Shown here piece after piece: positions 23,714 through 31,868 of a stretch of 64,000 bases of DNA; position 1 is the first letter of the stretch, and the number at the start of each line of letters is the position of its first letter. The translations under genes and the position numbers were made by a program. The DNA is taken from assembly GCF_030813715.1 (NCBI RefSeq), contig NZ_JAUSUZ010000001.1, positions 6,944,001-7,008,000 of the forward strand, given 5' to 3'. The notes beneath the pieces were generated by a model. That model did no database searches, was not told where the DNA came from, and saw only the letters and a list, made by a program, of their open reading frames with translations. This DNA comes from Catenuloplanes indicus (GTDB lineage Bacteria; Actinomycetota; Actinomycetes; Mycobacteriales; Micromonosporaceae).

Positions 23714-24214
23714 ATGATCACGGTACGGCGGGCGGGCCCATCGGACGCGGCGGAACTGGTGCGGCTGCGGGCCGTGATGATCCGGGACGCGTTCGACGGC
23801 GAGGAGCCGCCGCCGGGGGAGTGGCGGGAGATCGCGGAGCGGCAGTTCCGCGCCCGGCTCGCCGACTCGGCCGGGCTGCTGGCCGCGTTCGTGGTCGACC
23901 GGCCGGACGACCCGCAGCGGCTGGCCGCGTGCGCGGTCGGCAGCGTGGACACCCGGATCGCCAGCCCGCACTCACTGAGCGGCGAGTCCGGCTACATCTT
24001 CAACGTGGCGACCGATCCGGCGTACCGGCGCCGGGGTTTCTCCCGCGCGTGCATGGAGGACCTGATCGAGTGGTTCGCCAAGCGGGGCGTGGCCCGGGTC
24101 ACGCTGCACGCGTCGCCGGACGGCGAGCCCGGCTACCGCGCGCTCGGCTTCACCGCGCCCCGGCACACCGCACTCCAGCTCGACCTGTGGGACCGTTCGG
24201 CTCAGGACGGCTGA
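23714..24214 (+). CDS. GNAT family N-acetyltransferase
   Basis: A 166-residue GNAT-fold acetyltransferase. The N-terminal ITVRRAGPSDAAELVRLR and the acetyl-CoA binding motif NVATDPAYRRRGFSRACMED are canonical, with ARVTLHAS and the GYRALGF motif near the C-terminus. Substrate cannot be told. ATG at 23714 (GGTCGGTGA upstream is a weak ribosome site). Single gene between the small hydrolase and the lipoprotein. Confidence 0.9.
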   Translation: MITVRRAGPSDAAELVRLRAVMIRDAFDGEEPPPGEWREIAERQFRARLADSAGLLAAFVVDRPDDPQRLAACAVGSVDTRIASPHSLSGESGYIFNVATDPAYRRRGFSRACMEDLIEWFAKRGVARVTLHASPDGEPGYRALGFTAPRHTALQLDLWDRSAQDG

Positions 24215-24281
24215 GGCCCGGCCGATCCGTGAGTCACGACCGCCACGGACGGCGGTGTGCCGACCACGGAAGGGCCGGACG

Positions 24282-24896
24282 ATGAACCTCACCCCACGCG
24301 CCACCGGCCTCGGCATCGCCGGGATCGCGCTGCTGCTGGCGCTGTCCGGCTGCAGTCTGCTCGGGCTCACCACGGAGAGCACCACGTCCGGCTCGGGTGC
24401 GGACTCCGGCGCGGCCGCGGGCGAGTGGACCACGCGCGTGCTGGACGGGCCGCGCGCCGCCAGCCCGACCCCGGGCGCGCCGATCACCAGTCCCACGCCG
24501 TCCGGCGTGCTCACGCTCGACCCGCTGCCGTCGGTGTCGGTCAGCCCGCTCCCGCCGGAGTGCCGGGGCAACCTGCGGCCGAACGTACTGAACGGGCTCA
24601 CCGTCACGCCCGGCGCCGGGCAGGCCACGGTCACCTGGGTCAACGTGGGCGACCCGGCCGTGCAGTCGTACCGGCTGGCCGCGATCCCGCAGACCATCTA
24701 CTACGGCGAGCAGGCGCCGGCGAACTGGATGGACGTCCCGGCCGGCGACGGATGCACCACCATCACCCGGACCGTGACCGGGCTGACGAAGGGCGAGCCG
24801 TACATCTTCTGGCTGGATGCGATCGTCAACTCGTACGAGTACGGCCAGGGCCGCGACATCCAGATCGCCCGCTCCACGCCGATCATCATTCGGTGA
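24282..24896 (+). CDS. Lipoprotein with fibronectin III-like domain
   Basis: A 204-residue lipoprotein: signal peptide with lipobox LSGC (Cys at about residue 25), a Ser/Thr/Pro-rich spacer (about 30-100), and a C-terminal FN3-like domain with the pattern VTPGAGQATVTWVN, YRLAAIP and a closing VTGLTKGEPYIFWLDAI. Likely a surface-attached adhesion or spacer protein; no partner is evident. ATG at 24282 with GGAAGG upstream. Its last 11 bases overlap the 3' end of the convergent universal stress protein gene. Confidence 0.8.
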   Translation: MNLTPRATGLGIAGIALLLALSGCSLLGLTTESTTSGSGADSGAAAGEWTTRVLDGPRAASPTPGAPITSPTPSGVLTLDPLPSVSVSPLPPECRGNLRPNVLNGLTVTPGAGQATVTWVNVGDPAVQSYRLAAIPQTIYYGEQAPANWMDVPAGDGCTTITRTVTGLTKGEPYIFWLDAIVNSYEYGQGRDIQIARSTPIIIR

Positions 24897-25263
24897 CCGG
24901 CGCCGCCACGGTCGTCGTGCGGGTCCGCGGTACCCGCTGACCGGGCACCAGAACCAGCAGCGCCGCGTTCGCCGCCGCGTGCGCCAGTGCGAACTCGGGC
25001 TCGCCCAGGATCAGCTCGCGCATGACCGGAGGCCGGGACGGCAGGCCGCGCACGGCCCGTTCGATCGCGTCCGCCTGGGCGCGCTGCAGCCGCTCCCGTT
25101 CGGCCGGCAGTGTCCCGGCCGCCCGCGCCGCGTCCCGGTCCCGGGCCGGCCAGGCGGTCACCACCCGCAGTGCGCCGCGCTGCCGGGCCGCCGTCCGCGC
25201 CGCCCACCGCAGCGCCGCCTCCGACTCCGGTGTGCCGTCGTAACCGATCGCGATCCGTTCCAT
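24886..25263 (-). CDS. Universal stress protein (UspA family)
   Basis: A 125-residue UspA-fold protein: ERIAIGYDGTPESEAALRWA is the classical N-terminal strand-helix (the Asp that positions ATP), followed by LRVVTAWP and a C-terminal half that is shorter than usual. The ATP-binding Gly-x2-Gly-x9-Gly-Ser/Thr loop of nucleotide-binding USPs is not seen; LVLVPGQRVPRTRTT replaces it, so it may not bind ATP. ATG at 25263 follows GAGGAGG. It is divergent from the SpoIIE-type phosphatase and close to the sigma factor, consistent with a general-stress block. Confidence 0.85.
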   Translation of the reverse strand: MERIAIGYDGTPESEAALRWAARTAARQRGALRVVTAWPARDRDAARAAGTLPAERERLQRAQADAIERAVRGLPSRPPVMRELILGEPEFALAHAAANAALLVLVPGQRVPRTRTTTVAAPVTE

Positions 25264-25422
25264 CGCAGCCTCCTCGGGCTCGAACCGAGTCTTGCAACCG
25301 CGCGTGTCTGGGTAACAGGGCCGTTGGTCCCGGGACGGACCTGGACCGCCGGCAAAACCGCTGGCAAGGTGAGGAACGGGGCGCCGCCGCGCGGGTCGAC
25401 GGTCCGGAGGAGGGTGGTGCCG

Positions 25423-26559
25423 ATGGCGGCGGACGACGACTTCGGTGCGCTGCTGCGGGCGACCGCCCCGGACCGCCTGGTCGAGGCCGCCGACGCATAC
25501 CTCCGCGAGTGGTACGGCGTCGAGCGCGTGGACGTGCTGCTGGCCGACTACCGCATCTCCGGGCTCTGGCCGGTGCTGGACGGTCACCAGGACCCGGTGG
25601 GCGGCGTGCTGCGCGACCGCGGCGCCTCCGCCCGCTGCTTCGCCGGCCAGCAGCTGATCATCGAGGACGGCCGGGTGTTCCTGCCGCTCACGGTCTGGGG
25701 CGAGCGGGTCGGCGTGCTCGTGCTGGACGGTGACGACCTCGATCTGGACCGGCTCGCCGAGACCGCGGACGAGCTGGCGATCGCGATCCGTGCCGCGGAC
25801 CGGGACACCGACCGCTACCGCCTGGCCCGCCGCCGGGACCGGCTCACCATGGCCGCGGAGATGCAGTGGGACCTGCTGCCCGGCCGCAGCCTCAGCCACC
25901 CGCGCTTCGAGCTGGCCGGCCAGCTGGAACCGGCCTACCAGGTGGCCGGCGACCACTTCGACTGGGCGGTCACCGGCGAGAAGCTGACGATCACGGTCCT
26001 CAACGGGTACGGCGGCGGCCTGGCCGCGTCCGCGCTGTCCGGGCTCGCGATCAACGCGATGCGCAACGCGCGCCGGTCCGGTGGCGACATCGTCGAGCAG
26101 GCCGAGCTGGCCTCGGACACGGTCTTCGCACACCACGGCGGCGAGAAGCACGTGGCCACGCTGCTGCTCGAGGCCGACCTCAACACCGGGCGGGTCCGGG
26201 CCGTCGACGCCGGGTCACCGCGCGCGTTCCGGATCCGCGGCCCGAAGCTGTCCCCGATCACGCTGGACCAGCAGCTGCCGCTCGGCATGTTCGGCGAGGC
26301 GCGCTACGCCACCCAGTCGTTCCTGCTGGAGCCCGGCGACCGGCTGTTCATCGTCAGCGACGGCGTGCACGCGGCCGCGCCCGGCGAGCGGGAGCCGTTC
26401 GGCGAGGCGGCGATGCTGGCCGCGGTGCGCGCCACCCGGCTGCAGCCACCGGCCGAGGCGGTCGGCTCCGTGATGCGCGGACTGCAGGACTACCACGACG
26501 ACGCGGACCCGGACGACGACGCCGTGATCGTCTGTCTTGATTGGCACGGTACGGACTGA
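25423..26559 (+). CDS. SpoIIE/RsbU-type PP2C phosphatase with GAF-like N-terminus
   Basis: A 378-residue phosphatase. Residues 1-135 form a GAF-like sensor part; about 150-375 is a PP2C_SIG (SpoIIE) domain with the metal ligands in VAGDHFDW, the FIVSDGV block and the final DDDAVIVCL. RsbU/SpoIIE enzymes dephosphorylate an anti-anti-sigma factor and thereby free a SigB/SigF-type sigma factor; such a sigma factor lies 2.6 kb away, though no RsbV/RsbW gene is in the window, so the link is inferred. ATG at 25423 with GGAGGAGG nine bases upstream. The GTG two codons earlier is an alternative. Confidence 0.9.
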   Translation: MAADDDFGALLRATAPDRLVEAADAYLREWYGVERVDVLLADYRISGLWPVLDGHQDPVGGVLRDRGASARCFAGQQLIIEDGRVFLPLTVWGERVGVLVLDGDDLDLDRLAETADELAIAIRAADRDTDRYRLARRRDRLTMAAEMQWDLLPGRSLSHPRFELAGQLEPAYQVAGDHFDWAVTGEKLTITVLNGYGGGLAASALSGLAINAMRNARRSGGDIVEQAELASDTVFAHHGGEKHVATLLLEADLNTGRVRAVDAGSPRAFRIRGPKLSPITLDQQLPLGMFGEARYATQSFLLEPGDRLFIVSDGVHAAAPGEREPFGEAAMLAAVRATRLQPPAEAVGSVMRGLQDYHDDADPDDDAVIVCLDWHGTD

Positions 26560-26573
26560 TTCGTTTTCACCGG

Positions 26574-26597
26574 GTTGAATCCGTGGGACCTGGGTAT
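26574..26597 (+). promoter_or_regulatory. Candidate SigB/SigF-type promoter of the marR-like gene
   Basis: GTTGAA (26574-26579), 12 bases, then a perfect GGGTAT (26592-26597). The expected transcription start (about 26604) lies only a few bases before the ATG at 26609, so the message would be almost leaderless, fitting the lack of a ribosome site. Confidence 0.55.
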
Positions 26598-26608
26598 GCG
26601 CTCGGGTT

Positions 26609-27118
26609 ATGAAGAGCGTGGCTGACTTGGCCGTCGCCGTGGAGGCGGCCGTGGGGCCGTTGCTCGACGTGCTCGACTCCGCCCGGAACGACCCGCGGCT
26701 GCCGGTCTCGGCCACCCAGTTCCGGGTGCTGACCATTCTCGCCCGGCACCCCGGTCTCAACCTCGGCGGGCTCGCCGAGGCGCTGGACGTGGTGCCGTCC
26801 TCGGCCAGCCGGCTGTGCGACCGGCTCGCCGCGACCGGCCTGCTCACCCGCGCGCCCGACCGGCACGACCGGCGTGAGGTGCATCTTACGCTGACGTCCA
26901 CCGCGGTGAACCTGCTGGAGGAGTTGCGGCAGCAGCGGGTGGTGGCGATAGAGGCGGTGCTGACCAGGATGCCGGCCGGTTCCCGGCGTGCGCTGCTGCG
27001 CTCGCTCACCGCGTTCGCGCTGGCCTCCGAGGGCATGATGGCCGAGGCCGCGAAGGCGATCGAGGCCATCCCCCAGGAACCCGCACCGACCTCGGCGGAC
27101 GGTCTCGGCGTCGCGTAG
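26609..27118 (+). CDS. MarR-family transcriptional regulator
   Basis: A 169-residue MarR-type winged helix protein. The DNA-recognition part is LGGLAEALDVVPSSASRLCD, followed by the wing TRAPDRHDRREVHLTLT, with dimerisation helices at both ends. No conserved redox Cys. No ribosome site is seen at ATG 26609, consistent with a leaderless message from the SigB/F-type promoter just upstream. It is convergent with the ole-like operon (15 bases between stop codons); a regulatory link to that operon is possible but its promoter region lies 4.6 kb away. Confidence 0.9.
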   Translation: MKSVADLAVAVEAAVGPLLDVLDSARNDPRLPVSATQFRVLTILARHPGLNLGGLAEALDVVPSSASRLCDRLAATGLLTRAPDRHDRREVHLTLTSTAVNLLEELRQQRVVAIEAVLTRMPAGSRRALLRSLTAFALASEGMMAEAAKAIEAIPQEPAPTSADGLGVA

Positions 27119-27133
27119 TCCCGCGGGCGGCCG

Positions 27134-28018
27134 TCAGCGTGGACCGGCGCCGGCCCCGCCCAGGAAGTCGCCGAGGTGGCGTGCCGGCTCCCAGCCGCGT
27201 GCCCGCGCCCGTCCGATGTCCAGCACCAGGCCGTGGGCCAGTTGTTCCACCGCGTAGCGGGTGACGCCGCGGGCCCGAAGCGCCGCCGCGGCCAGCGCGA
27301 CCGGCAGCGGGATCTCGTGCACCCGTACGCCGGGCAGCACGCGGGCGACCGTCTCGTTCCGCGGGTACGGACGCGAGTCCGCGATGTTGTACGGCCCGGC
27401 CGGCCACGCGTGCGCCCGCAGGCACGCGTCCGCCAGGTTCTCCACCGCGGTGAGGCTCAGCAGCGTGTCCGGTCCGGGCAGCCGGATCACGCCCCGCCGG
27501 ACCGCGCGCCGCAGCCGGGGCAGCAGATGCGGGTCGCCGTGCCCGTAGACCGCCCGCGGCCGCAGCACCACCGCGCCCGCGTTCAGCGCCAGCCGCTCAC
27601 CGGCCGCCTTCGTCCGGCCGTACGCGGTGCGCTGCCCGTCCACCGGATGGTCCTCGGTGACCACGCCGTCGTGCGCCCGGTAGACGCTGCCGCTGCTCAC
27701 CCACACCACCGGCCGCGCTCCGGCCGCGTCCAGCAGCCACCGCGTACCGTCCACGTTGACCGCGTGGAACGCCCGCTCGGCCCGCCGCCCGGGCGCCGGA
27801 TCGCCGACCGCAGCCGCGAGGTGGACGACGAGGTCGGCGCCGCTCAGGTCGGGCGGCCCGGCCGCCGCGTCCCACCGCACGTGCCGGGTCCCGTCCGGCC
27901 CGGGCCGGCGCCCGAGGCACACCACGTCGGCACCCAGCGCCCGCGCGCCCCGCGCCACGTAGCCACCGCAGAACCCGCTGGCCCCGGTCACCGCGACCCG
28001 CACACCTGGCCCGATCAC
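27134..28018 (-). CDS. OleD-like NAD(P)-dependent beta-ketoacid reductase (SDR epimerase fold)
   Basis: A 294-residue extended short-chain dehydrogenase: nucleotide loop TGASGFCGG (residues 11-19), WVSSGSVY with the catalytic Ser, and Y133xxxK137 in TAYGRTKAAGE; PRAVYGHGDPHLLP is typical of the 3-beta-HSD/OleD branch. In Ole pathways OleD reduces the 2-alkyl-3-ketoacid made by OleA to the 2-alkyl-3-hydroxyacid used by OleC. It is the last gene of the operon; GTG start at 28018 forms a GTGA overlap with the P450 stop. No terminator is obvious in the 15 bases before the convergent marR-like gene. Confidence 0.85.
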   Translation of the reverse strand: MIGPGVRVAVTGASGFCGGYVARGARALGADVVCLGRRPGPDGTRHVRWDAAAGPPDLSGADLVVHLAAAVGDPAPGRRAERAFHAVNVDGTRWLLDAAGARPVVWVSSGSVYRAHDGVVTEDHPVDGQRTAYGRTKAAGERLALNAGAVVLRPRAVYGHGDPHLLPRLRRAVRRGVIRLPGPDTLLSLTAVENLADACLRAHAWPAGPYNIADSRPYPRNETVARVLPGVRVHEIPLPVALAAAALRARGVTRYAVEQLAHGLVLDIGRARARGWEPARHLGDFLGGAGAGPR

Positions 28019-29250
28019 GCGCCGGCCTCGGGGGTGGCGCCGCTTGCACCGGGCGGGTGGCTTGCACCGGTCCGAATGGTCGCGGCGGGCACGCCGCGGG
28101 TGGTCGCCTCGATCGTGAGGACACGCCAGCCGGGGAGGGCGGCGCCGCGGTCCGGGCGGGCGGTGACGACCGCCGGGTGCAGCGGGGCGAGGGCCGCGAG
28201 CACGTCGCGCAGTTGTGCGCGGGCCAGCGCGGCGCCCGGGCAGGCGTGCGGGCCGGTGCCGAAGACCAGCTGCGCCACGTGCGGTGGCGCCGGGTCCGCC
28301 GGGTCCGGGTCGCGGTGGTGCGCGCCGGTGGCGTGCCGGGTCACCAGGATCAGGCGGTCGCCGTGCGCCACCGGGCAGCCGCCGATCACCCCGTCGCCGC
28401 CCGCGGCCCGGGGCAGCAGCGGCGTCGGTACGACGACCCGCAGCAGCTCCGAGACCAGCGCGTCCAGCCGCTCCCCGCCCGCGGCGGCGTGCTCCCACAG
28501 CCGGTCGTCGGCACACCAGGCCACCGCCCGCGGTATCGCCGCGACCGTCGTGTTGATCGCCGCCACCGCCAGCATCGAGGCCAGCCCGGTCCCCGTCTCC
28601 GGCCCGGCGTCCGCGCGCGCCACCGGACATCCGCTCCCCGGCCGGCCGGCGCCCGGCCGCGCCACCCGGGGTGCGTTCGCGAGCAGCGTGGTGAGCGCCC
28701 GCGCCGCGGTGGCCGGGTCGTGGCCGCGCCGGGCCGGCAGCCGGATTCCCGGCAGGTGCGCCCGGGCCGCCGCCGCGGCCGCGGTGCGCGCGGCCCGGGA
28801 CAGCTCTCGGGGGTCGGCGTCGATGCCGAGCAGCGCTGCCGCCGTGCTGCCGGCCAGTTCCGCGGTCATGTCGACCAGGTCGGCCCGCCCGCCGTCGCGC
28901 AGCGCGCCGAGCCGCCGGTCCAGCACGGATCGCCACACCGGCCGGAGCCGCTCCACCCCCGCGCTGCTCAGCCGCGCTGCGAGGTCGCGCCGCGCGTTCC
29001 GGTGTGCCGCGCCGTCCTGGTCGAAGAGCAGGTCCGCGTCGGCCAGGTCGCGGGCGATCGCGCCGGTCGTGCCGTCCGCCCGCCGGTCGAGTGGCACCCG
29101 CGTCATCGCCTCGACGAACGCGTCGGTGCCGTTGACCAGCAGCGTACCGCCGAGCCGTGTCACCGCACGGTGGCGCACCGCCGCCAGCAGCGCGAACAGC
29201 ACCGGATGCCCGCTCAGGTACACCCGGCGGTCCCGGGCCCGCGCCCTCAT
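28015..29250 (-). CDS. Cytochrome P450 in ole-like operon
   Basis: A 411-residue soluble P450. The haem-binding motif is FGTGPHACPG (Cys337) and the K-helix ExxR is E268-R271 (SELLRV). The I-helix reads AAINTTVAAI: the usual acidic residue before the oxygen-activating Thr is replaced by Asn/Thr, an unusual feature that could change oxygen activation. The protein is short of the usual N-terminal beta region start and opens with a strongly basic MRARARDRR. ATG at 29250 overlaps the oleC-like stop (ATGA), and its own stop overlaps oleD-like (GTGA). A P450 is not part of the standard OleABCD set; it probably hydroxylates or otherwise oxidises an acyl substrate or the final product. Confidence 0.88.
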   Translation of the reverse strand: MRARARDRRVYLSGHPVLFALLAAVRHRAVTRLGGTLLVNGTDAFVEAMTRVPLDRRADGTTGAIARDLADADLLFDQDGAAHRNARRDLAARLSSAGVERLRPVWRSVLDRRLGALRDGGRADLVDMTAELAGSTAAALLGIDADPRELSRAARTAAAAAARAHLPGIRLPARRGHDPATAARALTTLLANAPRVARPGAGRPGSGCPVARADAGPETGTGLASMLAVAAINTTVAAIPRAVAWCADDRLWEHAAAGGERLDALVSELLRVVVPTPLLPRAAGGDGVIGGCPVAHGDRLILVTRHATGAHHRDPDPADPAPPHVAQLVFGTGPHACPGAALARAQLRDVLAALAPLHPAVVTARPDRGAALPGWRVLTIEATTRGVPAATIRTGASHPPGASGATPEAGA

Positions 29251-30722
29251 CGGGGTGACAGCGCGCGGGCCGCCAGCGCGGACGCGGCGGCACGGTCGGG
29301 TTTGCGGGAGCGCCCGGAGACCGGGACCGGGGCGAAGACCAGGTGGTCCGGGCGGGCCGCGCCCATCCGGGCGAGCGGGCCGCGCAGCGCGACCCGGACC
29401 GCGGACTCGGACGCGCCCGGCTCCAGCTCGATGACCGCGGCCACGGTCTCGTCCTCGTCGAACGCCGGTACGCCGACGATCAGCGCCAGTGCCACGCCCG
29501 GCACGTGCAGCGACGGTTCGTACAGGCCGGGGTAGATGTTCTCGGCCGCGCGCAGGATCATGTCCTTCGCCCGCCCGGAGAGCACCACCCGCCCGGCCTC
29601 CAGTCGCGCGAGGTCGCCGGTGGAGACCCAGCCGTGCGGAGGCTGCCCGAGGTAGCGATGGCACATCTGTGGCCCCCGCAGCTCCAGCACGCCGCCCGCG
29701 TCCTTGCGCGCGGAGATCCCCGGCAGCAGCGCGCCGACCAGATCACCGCCGTCCGCCGAAGCGGACGCGAAGGGGATCTTCTCCCGGGACTCGACCGCCG
29801 CGGCCGGGAAGACCTCGGTCAGCGCGTACACCCCCCACGCCTCGTCCGCGCCCGCCTGCCGGACCCGGGACATCAGCGCGGCCGACACCGGCGCGGAGCC
29901 GCTGTAGACCCGCCCGGTGAACCGCGCGCCCGCGTTCAGCGCCGCCCGCAGCTCCGGCGGCGTCAGGTAGGTGGCCTGCGGCGCCAGCCGGGCGAGCTGC
30001 CGGGCCAGCGTGGCCGGCCGGCCCGCGGGCATGGCGACCGGTGCGCCCTCGGCCAGCGCCGGTGCGAGCACGAAGAACGTGCCACCGGCGACCGGCGTGC
30101 CCGGCACCGGCCGGACCAGCTCGGTGACCGCGCGCATGCCCGCGTCCAGGCCGGCCCGGCCGTGCACGACCGCGCGCGGGCTGCTGGTGGTGCCGGACGT
30201 GAACACGATGACCGCGTCGCCGTCCCCGTCGAAGACCGGCGGCGTACCCCCGGCTGGTATCTCCAGGGACGGTGCGGAGCCGGGCCAGCGGCGGCCGAGC
30301 GTGACCACCGGTGCCAGATCGCCGAGCGTGGGCAGCGCCAGCCGGGCGCGGCGGGCCAGCGGCGCGGCCCAGGACGCGAGCGCCTGCGCGGCGCCGTCCG
30401 CCACGATCAGCGCAGGTGCCGCGAGCCGGAGGCGGGCGAGCAGCACGTCCGGCCCGGCGGCCGGGTCGAGGATCGCGGTGCACACGCCGAGGCGGTGCGC
30501 GGCCAGCATCAGCGCGAGCGCGGCCGGGCCGGGGATGACGGCGACGCCGAGCGTGTCACCGGCGCGCAGGCCGCGGTGGTGCAGCGCCCGCGCGTACCCC
30601 TCGGTCAGGTCGTGCAGGTGCCCGCGCGTGGCCCGGACGCGGGGCCGGCCGGTGACCGTGGTGCCGAGCACGGCCGGGCAGTCGGTGTCGCGGGCCAGCG
30701 CGACGCGCAGCCGGTCCAGCAT
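29247..30722 (-). CDS. OleC-like beta-lactone synthetase (AMP-dependent ligase family)
   Basis: A 491-residue ANL-superfamily enzyme: P-loop VIVFTSGTTSSPRAVVHGR (about 170-188), the A5-type motif YALTEVFPAAA, the A7 block STGDLARL, hinge SGRAKDMI and a C-terminal lysine in GRSRKPDRAA. The TEVxPxA motif is characteristic of OleC-like enzymes and differs from ordinary acyl-CoA ligases. OleC converts 2-alkyl-3-hydroxyacids to cis beta-lactones using ATP. The surrounding OleA- and OleD-like genes support this over a CoA ligase. ATG at 30722 shares a base with the oleA-like stop (TGATG), so expression is coupled. Confidence 0.82.
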   Translation of the reverse strand: MLDRLRVALARDTDCPAVLGTTVTGRPRVRATRGHLHDLTEGYARALHHRGLRAGDTLGVAVIPGPAALALMLAAHRLGVCTAILDPAAGPDVLLARLRLAAPALIVADGAAQALASWAAPLARRARLALPTLGDLAPVVTLGRRWPGSAPSLEIPAGGTPPVFDGDGDAVIVFTSGTTSSPRAVVHGRAGLDAGMRAVTELVRPVPGTPVAGGTFFVLAPALAEGAPVAMPAGRPATLARQLARLAPQATYLTPPELRAALNAGARFTGRVYSGSAPVSAALMSRVRQAGADEAWGVYALTEVFPAAAVESREKIPFASASADGGDLVGALLPGISARKDAGGVLELRGPQMCHRYLGQPPHGWVSTGDLARLEAGRVVLSGRAKDMILRAAENIYPGLYEPSLHVPGVALALIVGVPAFDEDETVAAVIELEPGASESAVRVALRGPLARMGAARPDHLVFAPVPVSGRSRKPDRAAASALAARALSPR

Positions 30723-31726
30723 CAGGCCTTCTCCCAGACCATGGTCATCATGCTGATGCCGCCGCCGAGACCGGCCAGCAGCACCCGGTCGCCGGTGCGA
30801 AGACCGGGAAAGACCCGGGTCAGCTGTACGCCGAGGCTGGCGCTGGCCAGGTTGCCCAGGGTCGGCAGCGTCGGCACCAGCTTCGCCTCGGGTACGCCGG
30901 TGATCTCCACGAACCGCTCCAGGTACGGCCCGGTGACCTGGTGCACGAGCACGTGCCGGTAGTCGTCCCAGTCCAGCCCGGTGCGGGCGGCCACCCGCTC
31001 GAAGATGCCGGCGCCGACCTTCTCGAAGACCGCGCGCAGCGTGTGCCCCTCGCCGCTGAAGTACGTGTGCTCGTCGCCGCGCGGCAGCCGGGAGCCGCCG
31101 CCCGGGATGCCGCCGACCTGCCAGTGCTCGGAGTGCGTCTCCGTGTCGACGTCCAGGATGCCGCCGCGCGGCACCGCCTCGACCAGCACCGCCGCGCCGC
31201 CGTCGCCGAACGTGTACCCGGCGAACGCGTCCCGCAGCTCCTGCATGCCGGTGAGCGCGGGCCGCATCGCGCGGGTCGGCGTCTCGCCGGTGGCCACCAG
31301 CACGCGCCCGGCCCGCCCCGCGATGATCAGTGACCGGGCCAGGTCGATGCCGTTGATGAAGCTGTTGCATGCGTTCGTCACGTCCAGCGCGTGCGCCCGC
31401 GAGCCGAGCGCGGCCTGCACGATGTGCGCGGTGGCCGGCTCGGCCATGTCCCGGCTGGCGGACGCGAAGAGCAGCACGTCGACGTCGAGCGGGTCGAGGC
31501 CGGCGTCGTCCAGCACGCGCCGGGCGGCCGCGGCCGCGAGCGTGGAAGCGTACTCGCCGTCGCCCGCGATCCGGCGTCGCCGTACGCCGGTGAGCTGCTC
31601 GAACATGCCGTCCGGCAGGCGCAGTCCGCTGGCCTCGGAGACCTGCCGCTGCAGGTCGGCGGTTTCCACCTCGCGCTCCGGCAGCGCGGCGGCCGCGGCC
31701 GTGATGCCCACCCGAGTCATGATCAT
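30722..31726 (-). CDS. OleA-like thiolase (KAS III fold), acyl-CoA head-to-head condensation
   Basis: A ~334-residue thiolase-superfamily enzyme of the KAS III/OleA group. Catalytic Cys (about residue 120) lies in DVTNACNSFINGI, His (about 263) in VLVHQVTGPYLERF, and Asn (about 293) in PTLGNLASASLG; the C-terminal glycine-rich GLGGGISMMTMVWEK is typical. OleA condenses two fatty acyl-CoAs without prior malonyl extension to a 2-alkyl-3-ketoacid. It heads the operon oleA-oleC-P450-oleD, all with 1-4 base overlaps. GAGAGG precedes the ATG at 31726; a second ATG two codons on is possible. A FabH-like role is less likely given the OleC/OleD partners. Confidence 0.84.
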   Translation of the reverse strand: MIMTRVGITAAAAALPEREVETADLQRQVSEASGLRLPDGMFEQLTGVRRRRIAGDGEYASTLAAAAARRVLDDAGLDPLDVDVLLFASASRDMAEPATAHIVQAALGSRAHALDVTNACNSFINGIDLARSLIIAGRAGRVLVATGETPTRAMRPALTGMQELRDAFAGYTFGDGGAAVLVEAVPRGGILDVDTETHSEHWQVGGIPGGGSRLPRGDEHTYFSGEGHTLRAVFEKVGAGIFERVAARTGLDWDDYRHVLVHQVTGPYLERFVEITGVPEAKLVPTLPTLGNLASASLGVQLTRVFPGLRTGDRVLLAGLGGGISMMTMVWEKA

Positions 31727-31827
31727 GCGCCGTAGCCTCTCGCAGCCCGCGCCCCCGCCGGATGAGTAGGGGCACTCAAATATCGGCCGCCGGGCCACGC
31801 CGCGAAACCGGGGATCGGACAGATCGA

Positions 31828-31855
31828 GGCGCCGTCCGGCTGACCGGACGGCGCC
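31828..31855 (-). terminator. Hairpin terminator after the debranching-enzyme gene
   Basis: Perfect 12-bp inverted repeat (31828-31839, 31844-31855), 4-base loop, 13 bases past the stop codon at 31869, and about 100 bases before the oleA-like start. It separates the two same-strand units. Confidence 0.8.
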
Positions 31856-31868
31856 CCGTGAGCGCAGG

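Noticed and set aside
30722-31726. Assignment of the thiolase as FabH
   Set aside because: Its neighbours are OleC- and OleD-like genes plus a P450, with no fatty-acid synthase genes; motif context fits OleA better.
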